DNA of 64,000 nucleotides from Halomonas sp. LBP4 (GCF_003202205.1 NZ_PDOG01000007.1:1-64000), one strand, 5' to 3'; shown: positions 31,691 through 41,730, numbered from the stretch's first letter. Program-made: numbers and translations. Notes: generated from the sequence alone by a model not told the origin.

Positions 31691-33151
31691 ATGCAATCCC
31701 TACCCGAGATGCCGCCGAGCCAGGCACTGATCGGCGGCGAGTGGGTCGCGACCCAGGCGACCCTGGAGGTGGAGGCCCCGTCATGTGGGGAGTCCATCAC
31801 CCGCATCGCCCGCTGCCGGCCCGAAGAGGTCGATGACGCCGTCGGTGCCGCCGGCCGGGCCTTTGCCGGCCGGCTCGGCGACTGGGCGAGCTGGCCCGCG
31901 CGCCGACGCAGCGAGTGGTTGCTGGCCTTCGCCACAGCCATCGAGGCCGATCACGACCGGCTCGCCGCCCTGGAGTGTGCGGACACCGGCAAGCCGATGA
32001 CCCAGGCCCGCGGCGATATCACCGCCTGTGCCCGCTACTTCCGCTTCTATGGCGGGGCCGCGGACAAGCTGCACGGCGAGACCCTTCCCTTCGACAACGA
32101 CTTCGCGGTGATGACCCTGCGCGAGCCCTACGGGGTCTGCGCCCAGATCATTCCCTGGAACTACCCGGCGCAGATCTTCGGCCGCTGCGTGGCGGCGGCG
32201 CTGGCGGCGGGCAATACGGTGGTGCTCAAGCCCGCCGAGGATGCCTGCCTGAGCGTGCTGCGCCTGGCCGAGCTGGCCGTGGCGCACGGCCTGCCGCCCG
32301 GCGTGCTCAACGTGGTGCCGGGCCTGGGCAGCGAGGCGGGGGCGGCGCTGGCGGCGCACCCGGGGATCCAGCATCTCTCCTTCACCGGCTCGCCCGAGAC
32401 CGGCACCCGGGTCGCCCGGGCGGCGGCGGAGCACCATGTGCCGGTGACCATGGAGCTGGGCGGCAAGTCGCCCCAGCTGCTGTTCGCCGATGCCGACCTG
32501 GACACGGCCCTGGAGGCGGTGGTGCGCGGCATCATCCAGAACGCCGGCCAGACCTGCTCCGCGGGTAGCCGCCTGCTGGTGCAGCGTGACTGCGCCGAAG
32601 CGGTGCTGGCGCGGCTCGCCGAGCGCTTCTCGGCGCTGCGCTGCGATGCCGGCGAGGCCGACGCCGACTGCGGCCCGCTGATCAATGCCCGCCAGAAGGC
32701 GCAGCTCGAGGCGCGGCTGGAGCGAGCCCAGGCCGACGGTATCCGGGTGGCGGCCCGGGGCCGGCTGGCCGACACGGCGCCCGCCGGCGGGCACTTCGTG
32801 GTGCCGCGGGTGCTGGCCGATATCCCCGCCGGCCACGAGGTGCTGCACGAGGAGCTGTTCGGCCCGGTGCTGGCGGTGCAGGTCTTCGCCGACGAGGCCG
32901 AGGCCCTGGCGCTGGCCAATGCCACCGACTTCGGCCTGTGTGCCGGGGTCTGGACCCGTGACGGCGGGCGGCAACTGCGCCTGGCCAAGGGCATCCGCAG
33001 TGGCCAGGTGTTCGTCAACAACTACGGCGCCGCCGGCGGCATCGAGCTGCCCTTCGGCGGGGTCGGCCGTTCCGGTCACGGCCGCGAGAAGGGCTTCGAG
33101 GGGCTGAGAGGCTATACCCGTATCAAGACGGTGGCGATTCGCCATGGCTGA
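31691..33151 (+). CDS. NAD(P)-dependent aldehyde dehydrogenase
   Basis: A 486-aa ALDH-superfamily enzyme with the complete catalytic set. IPWNYPAQIFGRC carries the Asn, LKPAEDACLSVLRL is in the cofactor region, and FTGSPETGTRVA is the NAD loop. VTMELGGKSPQLLF holds the general-base Glu and NAGQTCSAGSRLLV the nucleophile Cys. The sequence is of the betaine-aldehyde/gamma-aminobutyraldehyde type. In this operon it could oxidise an aldose such as threose or erythrose to the tetronate, but that is inference. AAGGAA precedes ATG 31691; in-frame ATGs at 31667 and 31673 are alternatives. Confidence 0.9.
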   Translation: MQSLPEMPPSQALIGGEWVATQATLEVEAPSCGESITRIARCRPEEVDDAVGAAGRAFAGRLGDWASWPARRRSEWLLAFATAIEADHDRLAALECADTGKPMTQARGDITACARYFRFYGGAADKLHGETLPFDNDFAVMTLREPYGVCAQIIPWNYPAQIFGRCVAAALAAGNTVVLKPAEDACLSVLRLAELAVAHGLPPGVLNVVPGLGSEAGAALAAHPGIQHLSFTGSPETGTRVARAAAEHHVPVTMELGGKSPQLLFADADLDTALEAVVRGIIQNAGQTCSAGSRLLVQRDCAEAVLARLAERFSALRCDAGEADADCGPLINARQKAQLEARLERAQADGIRVAARGRLADTAPAGGHFVVPRVLADIPAGHEVLHEELFGPVLAVQVFADEAEALALANATDFGLCAGVWTRDGGRQLRLAKGIRSGQVFVNNYGAAGGIELPFGGVGRSGHGREKGFEGLRGYTRIKTVAIRHG

Positions 33152-33153
33152 GC

Positions 33154-33299
33154 TAAGGAAACCCTGATTTATTGCTGCGCTCGACATCCTGGCCGCCGGC
33201 GGTGCTCAGTATCCTCATTTAACACCGCGTAAACTCCGGTTCTTGCGCTCCGGCGGCGACCAGCCTCTCTCGCTCGCGACATAAATCAGCGCTTCCCTA
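33154..33299. mobile_element. MITE-like element 2 (146 bp)
   Basis: Its ends TAAGGAAACCCTGATTTAT (33154-33172) and ATAAATCAGCGCTTCCCTA (33281-33299) are inverted repeats matching at 16 of 19 positions. It begins 2 nt after the aldehyde dehydrogenase stop and has no gene. Its core CTCATTTAACACCGCG then TAAACTCCG (33214-33238) matches element 1 at 22167-22190. Confidence 0.65.
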
Positions 33300-33397
33300 A
33301 AAGTGGCTGCGCTCGGCCGAGGAGGCGCCTGATTCCTTCCGGTGCTGGAGTGCCGGGACTCGTCTATTTATACCGTTATCTTGTCTAGTGGAGGTCA

Positions 33398-34291
33398 ATG
33401 ATGAACCCTGCCAATGAGCGGAGCCGACGTGTCGGCATGATCGGCGTGGGCCTGATGGGCCACGGTATCGCCCGCAACATCCTGGCTGCCGGCCACCGTC
33501 TCTGTTTCCTGGACCACCCCGGCAACCAGCCGGTGGAGGACCTGCTGGCCGCCGGTGCCGTGTCGAAGGCCTCGGGGCGCGAGGTAGCCGAGGATGCCGA
33601 GGTGATCATCCTCTGCGTGACCGGCTCGCCCCAGGTCGAGGCGGTGCTGTTCGAGCCCGGCGGTGTGCTGGAGGGGCTGGGCGAGGGCGGCGTGGTGGTC
33701 GACTGCTCCACGGCGCTGCCCAGCTCGACCGAACGGGTGGCGGCCCGGGTACAGGAGGCCGGGGGGCGCTTTATGGATGCGGCCATGACCCGCACCCCGA
33801 AGGAGGCGGCCGAGGGGCGACTGAACCTGATCGTGGGGGCGCCGGAGGCGCTCTTCGCCGAGCTGCGTCCGCTGCTCGAGAGCTTCGCCGAACACATCAC
33901 CCACGCCGGGGCGGTGGGCGCCGGGCATACCCTGAAGCTGCTGCACAACTATGTGTCGCTGGGCTTCTCGGCGGTGCTGGCCGAGGCGGCGGTGGCCTCG
34001 CGGCGCGCCGGCATCGACGACGGCGCCCTGCTGGACGTGCTGGGCAAGGGGGGCGGCGCTGGCGTGGTGTTCGAGCGGCTGCGCCCCTTCATCGAGGCCG
34101 GCGACCCCTCCGGCTTCCGCTTCAGCGTGGCCAATGCCAGCAAGGACATCGGCTACTATCATGCCATGACCGACGAGCTCGGCGTGGCGCGCGGCGTGGC
34201 CAGCGCCGTGCGCGACCTCTACGCGGGCATCGAGGACCAGGCGCTGGCGGTGCCCGAGATCATCCGCGTGCTGGAGCGGGGGGATCGCTGA
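33398..34291 (+). CDS. NAD(P)-dependent 3-hydroxyisobutyrate dehydrogenase-family oxidoreductase
   Basis: A 297-aa beta-hydroxyacid dehydrogenase. The cofactor motif is VGMIGVGLMGHGIARNILAAG and the catalytic Lys is in GAGHTLKLLHNYVSLG. The usual substrate loop DAPVSGG is replaced by DAAMTRTPKEAAEG, so its substrate likely differs from 3-hydroxyisobutyrate or tartronate semialdehyde; similar loops occur in an uncharacterised subgroup. ATG 33398 or the adjacent ATG 33401 follows GTGGAGG. It lies downstream of MITE-like element 2, and a DMT transporter gene follows after 33 nt. Confidence 0.88.
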   Translation: MMNPANERSRRVGMIGVGLMGHGIARNILAAGHRLCFLDHPGNQPVEDLLAAGAVSKASGREVAEDAEVIILCVTGSPQVEAVLFEPGGVLEGLGEGGVVVDCSTALPSSTERVAARVQEAGGRFMDAAMTRTPKEAAEGRLNLIVGAPEALFAELRPLLESFAEHITHAGAVGAGHTLKLLHNYVSLGFSAVLAEAAVASRRAGIDDGALLDVLGKGGGAGVVFERLRPFIEAGDPSGFRFSVANASKDIGYYHAMTDELGVARGVASAVRDLYAGIEDQALAVPEIIRVLERGDR

Positions 34292-34324
34292 GGCGGTGCC
34301 GCCCGACGACCCGGGGAGGACCCT

Positions 34325-35296
34325 TTGAACGCATTCCGGGCGCTCTCGTACCGACAGCAGGGGCTGCTGCTGACCGGCGGCGGGGCGTTGATCATGTCGC
34401 CCGATGCCCTGCTGATCAAGGTGGTGGGGCTGCCCGACGCCGAGATCCTGATGTGGCGTGGCCTGCTCTCGGCGCTGGGATTCCTGCTGATCGTGGTGGC
34501 GCGGCATGGCCAGGGCACCTGGCATGCCTACCGGCGCTGCGGCTGGACCGGCATCGCGGTGTCGCTGCTGTTCGGCCTGACCACTTGCGGCTTCGTGCTG
34601 GGCAACCAGTACACCAAGGGCGGCAACGTGCTGATGATTCTGGCCGGCTCGCCGCTGATCGCCGCGGCGCTGTCGCGGGTCTTCCTCAAGGAGCGCCTGC
34701 CGCGGCGGACCTGGCTGGCCATCGGGGCGTGCATGGTCGGCATCTCGCTGATCGTGGTCGACGACGCCGGCGTCGGCTCTTGGGTGGGCAACGGCTTCGC
34801 GCTGATGGCCGCCACCACCCTGGCGATCAACTTCACCCTCTGCCGCACCCGGCCGGGGATCGACATGAGCCCCATGCTGACTTTCTCGGGATTGATCGTC
34901 GCGGTGGGGGGCGGGCTGGTGGTGACCTCGACCAGCGGCCTGTCGTTGCCGCCGCCCGACCGCCTGCTGCTGGTGGTGCTGCTCTGCCTGTTCATCGTGC
35001 CGGCCGGGGTGACCCTGCTCCAGCGCGGGCCGCTCTATCTGCCGGCGGCGGAGGTCGGCCTGCTGCTGCTGCTCGAGGTGGTGGTGGGCACGCTCTGGGT
35101 CTGGTGGCTGCTGGGCGAGCGGCCGGCGCCGCTGGCCTTCGTCGGCGGCGGCCTGGTGCTGGGCACCCTGGTGGCCAAGGGCCTCTACGAGCGCCGGCTG
35201 GAGACCCGGCTCCGTCCGCCCGAGGTGGCGGCCCGGGAGGGGGCGGCCGCGGTGGAGGGCCGTTCCCGCGCCGCCCTGGAGCGCCCCGGGCGGTGA
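34325..35296 (+). CDS. DMT-superfamily transporter (EamA family)
   Basis: A 323-aa inner-membrane protein with ten predicted helices arranged as two EamA halves. Helices include IAVSLLFGLTTCGFVLGNQY, LLLVVLLCLFIVPAGVTLLQ and AFVGGGLVLGTLVAKGLYE. The motif RGLLSALGFLLI and a loop with FLKERLPRRTWLAIGACMVG are typical of metabolite exporters. The start is TTG 34325 with GGGGAGGA five bases upstream. Co-transcription with the dehydrogenase before it is likely. The substrate is unknown. Confidence 0.9.
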   Translation: MNAFRALSYRQQGLLLTGGGALIMSPDALLIKVVGLPDAEILMWRGLLSALGFLLIVVARHGQGTWHAYRRCGWTGIAVSLLFGLTTCGFVLGNQYTKGGNVLMILAGSPLIAAALSRVFLKERLPRRTWLAIGACMVGISLIVVDDAGVGSWVGNGFALMAATTLAINFTLCRTRPGIDMSPMLTFSGLIVAVGGGLVVTSTSGLSLPPPDRLLLVVLLCLFIVPAGVTLLQRGPLYLPAAEVGLLLLLEVVVGTLWVWWLLGERPAPLAFVGGGLVLGTLVAKGLYERRLETRLRPPEVAAREGAAAVEGRSRAALERPGR

Positions 35297-35354
35297 GGCG
35301 CCATTCCCCCTGGGCGGCGGCCGCCAGCGCCGGAAGACGTTTTCCCGGCGGTCT

Positions 35355-36782
<1,428 letters not shown>

Positions 36783-36895
36783 CAGGTTTCCTCCTGCCAG
36801 GCGGCTCCCTCGGGGTAGCGGTGCCGCGCCGGCGGCCGGGGTGCATGGTGATGCTGGCGATATAGTCGAACAGTGACACAGGCTGCGCCTACTCG

Positions 36896-36986
36896 CACAG
36901 TCCCACGCCGCCGGCAGGCGCCTTGGCGGTGGCCGCCAACGGGGCAGACGACCGCCCAGCGCCGCAGAGCGCGGCTCCCACAGGGG
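36896..36986 (+). repeat. REP-like element copy 6 (diverged)
   Basis: GCCGCCGGCAGGCGCCTTGG, then GGTGGCCGCCAACGG, a spacer, CCCAGCGCCGCAGAGC and the end GCGGCTCCCACAGG. It lies between the FAD oxidoreductase and FAH-family genes, both on the minus strand. Confidence 0.7.
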
Positions 36987-37005
36987 GCGATGGACAAGGT
37001 GCGGC

Positions 37006-37857
37006 TCAGCCGGGCTCGTCGGCGACCACCGACTGGCACTGCTCGCCCAACCCCTCGATGCCCAGGCGCATGCGCTGGCCGGGCTTGAGATAGACCGGCG
37101 GCTGCTGGCCCATGCCCACGCCGGGCGGGGTGCCGGTGGAGATGACGTCGCCCGGCTGCAGGCTCATGAAGCGGCTCAGGTAGCTGATCAGGAAGGGGAT
37201 GCGGAAGACCATGGTGCGGCTGCTGCCGTCCTGGTAGCGGTGGCCGTCGACCTCGAGCCACATGGCCAGCTGGTGCGGGTCGGCGACCTCGTCGGGCGTG
37301 ACCAGCCAGGGGCCCAGGGGGCCGAAGGTGTCGCAGCCCTTGCCCTTGTCCCAGGTGCCGCTGCGCTCGAGCTGGTACTCCCGCTCGGAGACGTCGTTGA
37401 CCACGCAGTAGCCGGCCACGTGGTCCATGGCCTCGGCCTCGTCGATGTGGCGCCCGGCCTTGCCGATCACCACGCCGAGCTCGACTTCCCAGTCGGTCTT
37501 CCGCGAGCCGAGGGGAAGGATCACGTCGTCGTCGGGGCCGCAGATGGCGCTGGTCCACTTGTTGAAGACCACCGGTTCGGCGGGCACCTCGGCGCCGGTC
37601 TCGGCGGCGTGGTCGGAGTAGTTCAGCCCGATGCCGATGAACTTGCCGACCCGGCCGACGCAGGGGCCGAGCCGCGTGTCGGCGGCTACCGCGGGCAGCC
37701 GGCTCGGGTCGAGCCCGGCCAGCACCGTCAGGCGATCGCGGCCGAGGTGGGGGCCGTCGATATCGGGGACATGGGCCGAGAGGTCGCGGATCACGCCGTC
37801 GGCGTCGAGCAGTCCGGGTTTCTCGTGGCCCTTGGGGCCGAAGCGCAGCAGTTTCAT
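37006..37857 (-). CDS. Fumarylacetoacetate hydrolase (FAH)-family protein
   Basis: A 283-aa protein of the ureidoglycolate-lyase/2,4-diketo-acid hydrolase type. The metal-site acids are Glu124 and Glu126 (TDWEVELGVVIG) and Asp155 (CVVNDVSERE). FIGIGLNYSDHAAE and FNKWTSAICGPDDDVILP are family marks, and PGDVISTGTPPGVGMG closes the active site. Such enzymes act on keto-deoxy acids in L-fucose/L-rhamnose-type pathways. The SDR remnant just upstream (37904) fits that setting. AAGGAA nine bases before ATG 37857 supports the start. Confidence 0.93.
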   Translation of the reverse strand: MKLLRFGPKGHEKPGLLDADGVIRDLSAHVPDIDGPHLGRDRLTVLAGLDPSRLPAVAADTRLGPCVGRVGKFIGIGLNYSDHAAETGAEVPAEPVVFNKWTSAICGPDDDVILPLGSRKTDWEVELGVVIGKAGRHIDEAEAMDHVAGYCVVNDVSEREYQLERSGTWDKGKGCDTFGPLGPWLVTPDEVADPHQLAMWLEVDGHRYQDGSSRTMVFRIPFLISYLSRFMSLQPGDVISTGTPPGVGMGQQPPVYLKPGQRMRLGIEGLGEQCQSVVADEPG

Positions 37858-37903
37858 GGCGTAGGTTCCTTGGGATTGTCTGGGGTCTGGTCCGCGGCGG
37901 CAC

Positions 37904-37950
37904 TCAGCTGAGCCAGCCGCCGTCGATGACCTGCACCGTACCGCAGAAAC
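37904..37950 (-). pseudogene. C-terminal remnant of a short-chain dehydrogenase gene
   Basis: On the minus strand the frame reads Arg-Phe-Cys-Gly-Thr-Val-Gln-Val-Ile-Asp-Gly-Gly-Trp-Leu-Ser-stop. This matches the usual SDR ending G-T-V-x-V-D-G-G-W-x-S. No SDR coding continues to its right, where the aminotransferase gene ends at 37968. An SDR that oxidises a keto-deoxy acid commonly sits next to an FAH-family hydrolase. Inference: the SDR was deleted, leaving its last codons. Confidence 0.6.
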
Positions 37951-37967
37951 GGGGAAGGAGCAGGGGG

Positions 37968-39074
37968 TCAGCGCGTCTCGAGGGCCTTCTCGAGGATCGC
38001 CAGCCGGCCGGGGACCAGGGCATCCTCGACGGCGGTGATGCGCAGCACATGCCCCAGCGCCGGGTCGGCGGGCCGGGCGATCAGGCGTCCGGCATCGAGT
38101 AGCTCGCCATGGATGCGTCCGGCGAGTTCGGCATCGGGCAGCCGCAGGCCGATGAAGTTGGTGGCGCTGGGCAGGACGTCGGCGCCCAGGGCGCGGAAGT
38201 GCGCCGCCAGACGCTCGCGGCGTTCGAGCACGGCGGCGACATGGGCCCGGCTCTCCTCGGGGTGGTCGAGCACCACCTCGGCGGCGGCCTGGGAGAGCGT
38301 CGAGACCGCATAGTGGATGCGCACCTTCATCATCACCGCCAGCGTCTCCGGCTCGGCGATGGCGTAGCCGACGCGCAGGCCGGCGAGGCCATGGGCCTTG
38401 GAGAGGGTGCGCAGGCGAATCACGCCGGGGAGCACCTCGCGGGCGAAGGGGCTCTCGGCGTCGTCGCGGAAGTCATGGTAGGCCTCGTCGAGCAGCAGCC
38501 AGCAGTCGTCGGGCAGCTCGGCGCGCAGGTCACGCACGGCGTCGTCATCGTGCAGGTGCCCGCTGGGGTTGTCGGGGTTGGCCAGGTAGACGAGCCGGGC
38601 GTCGTGCTCGTGGGCGGCGCGCGCCAGGGCCTCGAGGTCCGGGGCGAGGCGGCCCGGCCCCTCGTCGTAGGGCACTTCCACCAGGCGGCAGCCCTGGCCG
38701 CGGGCGAAGTAGCCGAAGGTGGGGTAGGTGCCGGCGGTGCCGACCACGCTCAGGCCGGGCTCGGCCACGGCGCGCAGGGCCAGGGCGATCAGGCTGTCGG
38801 CCCCGGCATCGACCAGCAGCGCCTCGAGGGGGATGTGCTGCTGGTCGGCCAGGCGCTGGCGAATGCCCAGGGCCTCGGCGTCGCCGTAACTGTAGACATG
38901 GGCGGCCATGGCATCGCCGAAGTGGGCGCGCAGGGCGCGGTGGGGCATGTCGAGGCCCTCGTTGGAGCCCAGCTGGTGGGGAATCTCGCGGCCCAGGCGA
39001 CGCTCGAGCACACGCACCCCCGGGAAGGGGTTGGTCGGGCCGTCGCCTAGCAGATGGTCGGGGTAGCGGGGCAT
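37968..39074 (-). CDS. Class I/II PLP aminotransferase, histidinol-phosphate aminotransferase-like
   Basis: A 368-aa PLP enzyme with the HisC-type fold. Marks are LGSNEGLDMPHRALRAHFGD, VDAGADSLIALALRAV, YLANPDNPSGHLHDDDAV, LLLDEAYHDF, and the Schiff-base Lys in LSKAHGLAGLRVGYAIA. His operon neighbours are absent, so it is more likely a broad or catabolic aminotransferase than the biosynthetic HisC. The start at 39074 follows GGAGA; a longer frame to 39107 is possible but lacks a site. Confidence 0.85.
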   Translation of the reverse strand: MPRYPDHLLGDGPTNPFPGVRVLERRLGREIPHQLGSNEGLDMPHRALRAHFGDAMAAHVYSYGDAEALGIRQRLADQQHIPLEALLVDAGADSLIALALRAVAEPGLSVVGTAGTYPTFGYFARGQGCRLVEVPYDEGPGRLAPDLEALARAAHEHDARLVYLANPDNPSGHLHDDDAVRDLRAELPDDCWLLLDEAYHDFRDDAESPFAREVLPGVIRLRTLSKAHGLAGLRVGYAIAEPETLAVMMKVRIHYAVSTLSQAAAEVVLDHPEESRAHVAAVLERRERLAAHFRALGADVLPSATNFIGLRLPDAELAGRIHGELLDAGRLIARPADPALGHVLRITAVEDALVPGRLAILEKALETR

Positions 39075-39156
39075 GAGGTCTCCGGTCGCTGAACGTCGAA
39101 TGGCCAAGGGTTACTTTCGCATAGTGGCGATGGAAGGGTGAACGGTGAAGTATCCT

Positions 39157-39200
39157 GTGGGGTCAGACCCCAAAGTTGGCTGAGGGGTCTGACCCCAACA
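39157..39200. repeat. Minimal GGGGTCAGACCCC doublet
   Basis: GTGGGGTCAGACCCCA (39157-39172) and GAGGGGTCTGACCCC (39182-39196) are inverted copies separated by 9 nt. This is the shortest form of the family seen at 18761, 27283 and 42799. Confidence 0.8.
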
Positions 39201-39261
39201 CTTACGTGAACGCCCGCGACCGCCACGTGTCAGAGCAGCATGTTCTTGCAGGGAGCCCGAT

Positions 39262-39723
39262 ATGCTCGAGAGTATCCAGCGTTTCTTCCAGCAGGCCCTG
39301 GCCGAACCCGACACCGCCGGCGGTCCGGCCCCCACCCTGGAATTGGCCACGGCGGCGCTGCTCTTCGAGGTGGCGCGGGCCGACTACCATCTCGACGACA
39401 GCGAGCTGGCCCTGCTGCGTCGGCAGTTGCAGCAGCGCTTCGCACTGGAAGATGCGGCCCTCGACGAGTTGATGTCCCTGGCCAGGGAGGAGGCCGAGCA
39501 GGCCGTCGATCACTACCAGTTCGTCAGCCTCGCCAAGCAGCACTACGGCTATGAGCAGCGCTGTGAGCTGGTCCGCACGATGTGGATGCTGTCGCTGGCC
39601 GATGGCGAGTCGCATGCGCTTGAGGAGCACCGCATTCGCCGCCTGGCCGACCTGCTGCACGTCAGTCATTCCGACTTCATTCGTACCAAGCTCCAGGTCC
39701 AGAATGCCGCCGACCATCGTTGA
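39262..39723 (+). CDS. TerB-family (tellurite resistance/DjlA N-terminal-like) protein
   Basis: A 153-aa cytoplasmic helical protein with two TerB-like acidic helix pairs: VARADYHLDDSELALLRRQL (residues about 35-54) and LSLADGESHALEEHRIRRLA (about 113-132). The Asp/Glu residues are the proposed divalent-metal ligands. TerB-like proteins are thought to act in membrane-stress or metal sensing. No other ter genes are nearby, so a role in tellurite resistance is unlikely. Start ATG 39262 after GGGAG. Confidence 0.88.
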   Translation: MLESIQRFFQQALAEPDTAGGPAPTLELATAALLFEVARADYHLDDSELALLRRQLQQRFALEDAALDELMSLAREEAEQAVDHYQFVSLAKQHYGYEQRCELVRTMWMLSLADGESHALEEHRIRRLADLLHVSHSDFIRTKLQVQNAADHR

Positions 39724-39847
39724 TGCCATGGCCGGTGTGGGGTTGGCTGCGCCGAGGTGCGCGGCGCCGCGCCGGGTAGCCCGTCGGAGGTAACGCTGAC
39801 CTACGGCGAAACCCGGTCTCGATCATGGGTCGAATCCGACAGCCTGC

Positions 39848-39888
39848 TAGAATGGCGGCTCGGCTCCGACACGCTCCGGCTGTCGGAG
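39848..39888. promoter_or_regulatory. -10-like box and hairpin before the DadA-like gene
   Basis: TAGAAT (39848-39853) resembles a -10 box. CTCCGACA (39864-39871) and TGTCGGAG (39881-39888) form a perfect 8-bp stem in the presumed leader, 29 nt before the start codon. Confidence 0.35.
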
Positions 39889-39916
39889 TGCTTGTCTGGA
39901 TACCTGGAGAAGTGGC

Positions 39917-41161
39917 ATGTCTCGCGAGACCATCGTACTGGGAGCCGGCATGGTCGGTGTTTCCATCGCCTGGCACCTGGTTCGCCGCGGCCGGTCGGTG
40001 CTGCTGGTGGACCGTCACCCGCCGGGGCGGGAAACCTCGTTCGGTAACGGTGGTTTGATTCAGCGCGAGGCGGTACGCCCCTATCCCTTCCCGCGCGACC
40101 TGCGCAAGCTGCTTTCCGTGCTGCCCAATCGCCGCGTCGACATCCGCTACAGCCTGCGCGGCATACTGGCATCGGCAGGCCCGCTGTTCAGCTACTGGCG
40201 CCATTCCGCTCCGCCTCGCCATGCGCGCATCATTCCCGAGTACGCCTCGTTGATTGCCCTGTCGACCCAGGAGCACGAGCCGATGATCGAGGCGGCCGGT
40301 GCCGGCGACCTGGTGCGCAAGGAGGGCTGGCTGGAGGTGTATCGCACCCGCGCGGGCCTGGAGGCCCGGGCGGAGGAGGCGCGGGATGCGGCCGAGCGCT
40401 TTGGTGTCACCTACGACCTGATGGATGCCGCGGAGCTGCAGCGCCGTGAGCCCCGACTGGCCGAGGGGCCGGAAGGGGGCATTCACTGGACCAATGCCTG
40501 GGGAGTGGCCGACCCCGGGGCGCTCGTCGCCGCCTATGCGGCGGACTTCGAGCGTGCGGGGGGGCAATTCCTCGAGGCCGGCATCCGGGGCGTGAGCCAG
40601 ACCCGCCAGGGCTGGCGGGTGGATACCGAGGCGGGTGCCCACGAGGCGCAGGATGTCGTGGTGGCGCTCGGCCCCTGGGCCGGTGACTGGCTGACATCGC
40701 TGGGCTATCGGCTGCCGACCTTCGTCAAGCGCGGCTATCACATGCATTACGACGCCCGTGACGGGCAGTGGTTGCGCCACTGGCTGCTGGATGCCGAAGA
40801 GGGCTATATCCTGGCTCCCATGCGCGCGGGCATCCGCCTGACCACCGGGGCCGAGCTCGAGCGCCTGGATGCCCCGCCACGCCATGGCCAGCTGGATGCC
40901 GCCGAGCGGGTGGCCCGCCGGCTCTATCCTGCCCTGGGAAAACGCCTCGACGACGAGCCCTGGAAGGGGGCGCGGCCCTGTCTGCCGGACATGAAACCAG
41001 TGATCGGCCCGGCACCGCGCCATGATGGCCTGTGGTTCGCCTTCGGCCACGGCCACCAGGGGTTCACCCTGGGCCCGGCCACGGGGCGCCTGTTGGCCGA
41101 GATGATGGAAGGGGAGCCGCCCGTGGTGGAGATGACGCCCTTTCGCGCCGACCGTTTCTGA
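39917..41161 (+). CDS. FAD-dependent amino-acid oxidoreductase (DadA-like)
   Basis: A 414-aa DAO-family flavoprotein. The FAD Rossmann motif is VLGAGMVGVSIAWHLVRRG (residues 7-25), followed by ETSFGNGGLIQREAVRPYPF, as in D-amino acid dehydrogenases. The distal FAD contact is FGHGHQGFTLGPATGRLLAE near the end. It should deaminate a D- or cyclic amino acid and feed electrons to the respiratory chain. It resembles DadA but is not next to dadX or a transporter, so the substrate is uncertain. The convergent small membrane-protein gene ends 2 bp away. Confidence 0.9.
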   Translation: MSRETIVLGAGMVGVSIAWHLVRRGRSVLLVDRHPPGRETSFGNGGLIQREAVRPYPFPRDLRKLLSVLPNRRVDIRYSLRGILASAGPLFSYWRHSAPPRHARIIPEYASLIALSTQEHEPMIEAAGAGDLVRKEGWLEVYRTRAGLEARAEEARDAAERFGVTYDLMDAAELQRREPRLAEGPEGGIHWTNAWGVADPGALVAAYAADFERAGGQFLEAGIRGVSQTRQGWRVDTEAGAHEAQDVVVALGPWAGDWLTSLGYRLPTFVKRGYHMHYDARDGQWLRHWLLDAEEGYILAPMRAGIRLTTGAELERLDAPPRHGQLDAAERVARRLYPALGKRLDDEPWKGARPCLPDMKPVIGPAPRHDGLWFAFGHGHQGFTLGPATGRLLAEMMEGEPPVVEMTPFRADRF

Positions 41162-41162
41162 A

Positions 41163-41588
41163 TCAGGCGCGGCCCTGTCGGCGGGCGTTGAAGCGGTGGA
41201 TGAGCCACTTGCCCAGCAGGGTCAGCACGAAGACGCCCCAGCCGGAGGTGGCGAGCACGTTGAACAGCAGCATCTTCTGGGCACCGTCGAGCGGGGTGAA
41301 CAGGGTCTCGATGACGATGGCGATGAGGAAGGCCAGGGTGAGCGGCAGGGCAAGGATGTGCATCCACATCTCGGTACGCCGCTTGCGCACGTGGTAGCGA
41401 CCCAGCAGGACCCGGATGGGGCGGTGCACGAAGCTCACCAGGATCATGCTGCCGAGCGCCAGCACCGCGGCCAGGGTGGGCTCGAGGCTGCCGATCCGGG
41501 CGGAGGCGCTGACCGACCAGAACACTGCCAGCCACATGAGCCCGGCCAGAGTGGCGACCAGGTCGGCGTAGTGACGCACCTTCGGCAT
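41163..41588 (-). CDS. Small four-helix inner-membrane protein of unknown function
   Basis: A 141-aa protein with four clear hydrophobic helices: LVATLAGLMWLAVFWSV, LAAVLALGSMILVSFV, WMHILALPLTLAFLIAIVIE, and LFNVLATSGWGVFVLTLLG. A basic loop (YHVRKRRTE) lies between helices 2 and 3, and the C-terminus is Arg-rich. I do not recognise the family. GGGAGA before ATG 41588 supports the start. It is divergent from pyrC with 142 bp between starts. Confidence 0.85.
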   Translation of the reverse strand: MPKVRHYADLVATLAGLMWLAVFWSVSASARIGSLEPTLAAVLALGSMILVSFVHRPIRVLLGRYHVRKRRTEMWMHILALPLTLAFLIAIVIETLFTPLDGAQKMLLFNVLATSGWGVFVLTLLGKWLIHRFNARRQGRA

Positions 41589-41730
41589 GTTGTCTCCCTC
41601 GATGGATCTGCCGGCATGATACGGCAATTTTCCCGGTGGTGAAGGGGCATCGCAACCCGTGGCGCCCGGCCGCTGCCCCTTGCGGTATACTGGCGCGACC
41701 GACGATCCACTTGCCGATACAGGACGCGCC

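Noticed and set aside
37968..39074. Calling the aminotransferase hisC
   Set aside because: The fold matches, but no histidine genes are adjacent and the context is catabolic, so only a HisC-like label is justified.
39262..39723. Tellurite resistance function for the TerB-like protein
   Set aside because: No terACDEZ genes are present; isolated TerB-domain proteins are common and not linked to tellurite.
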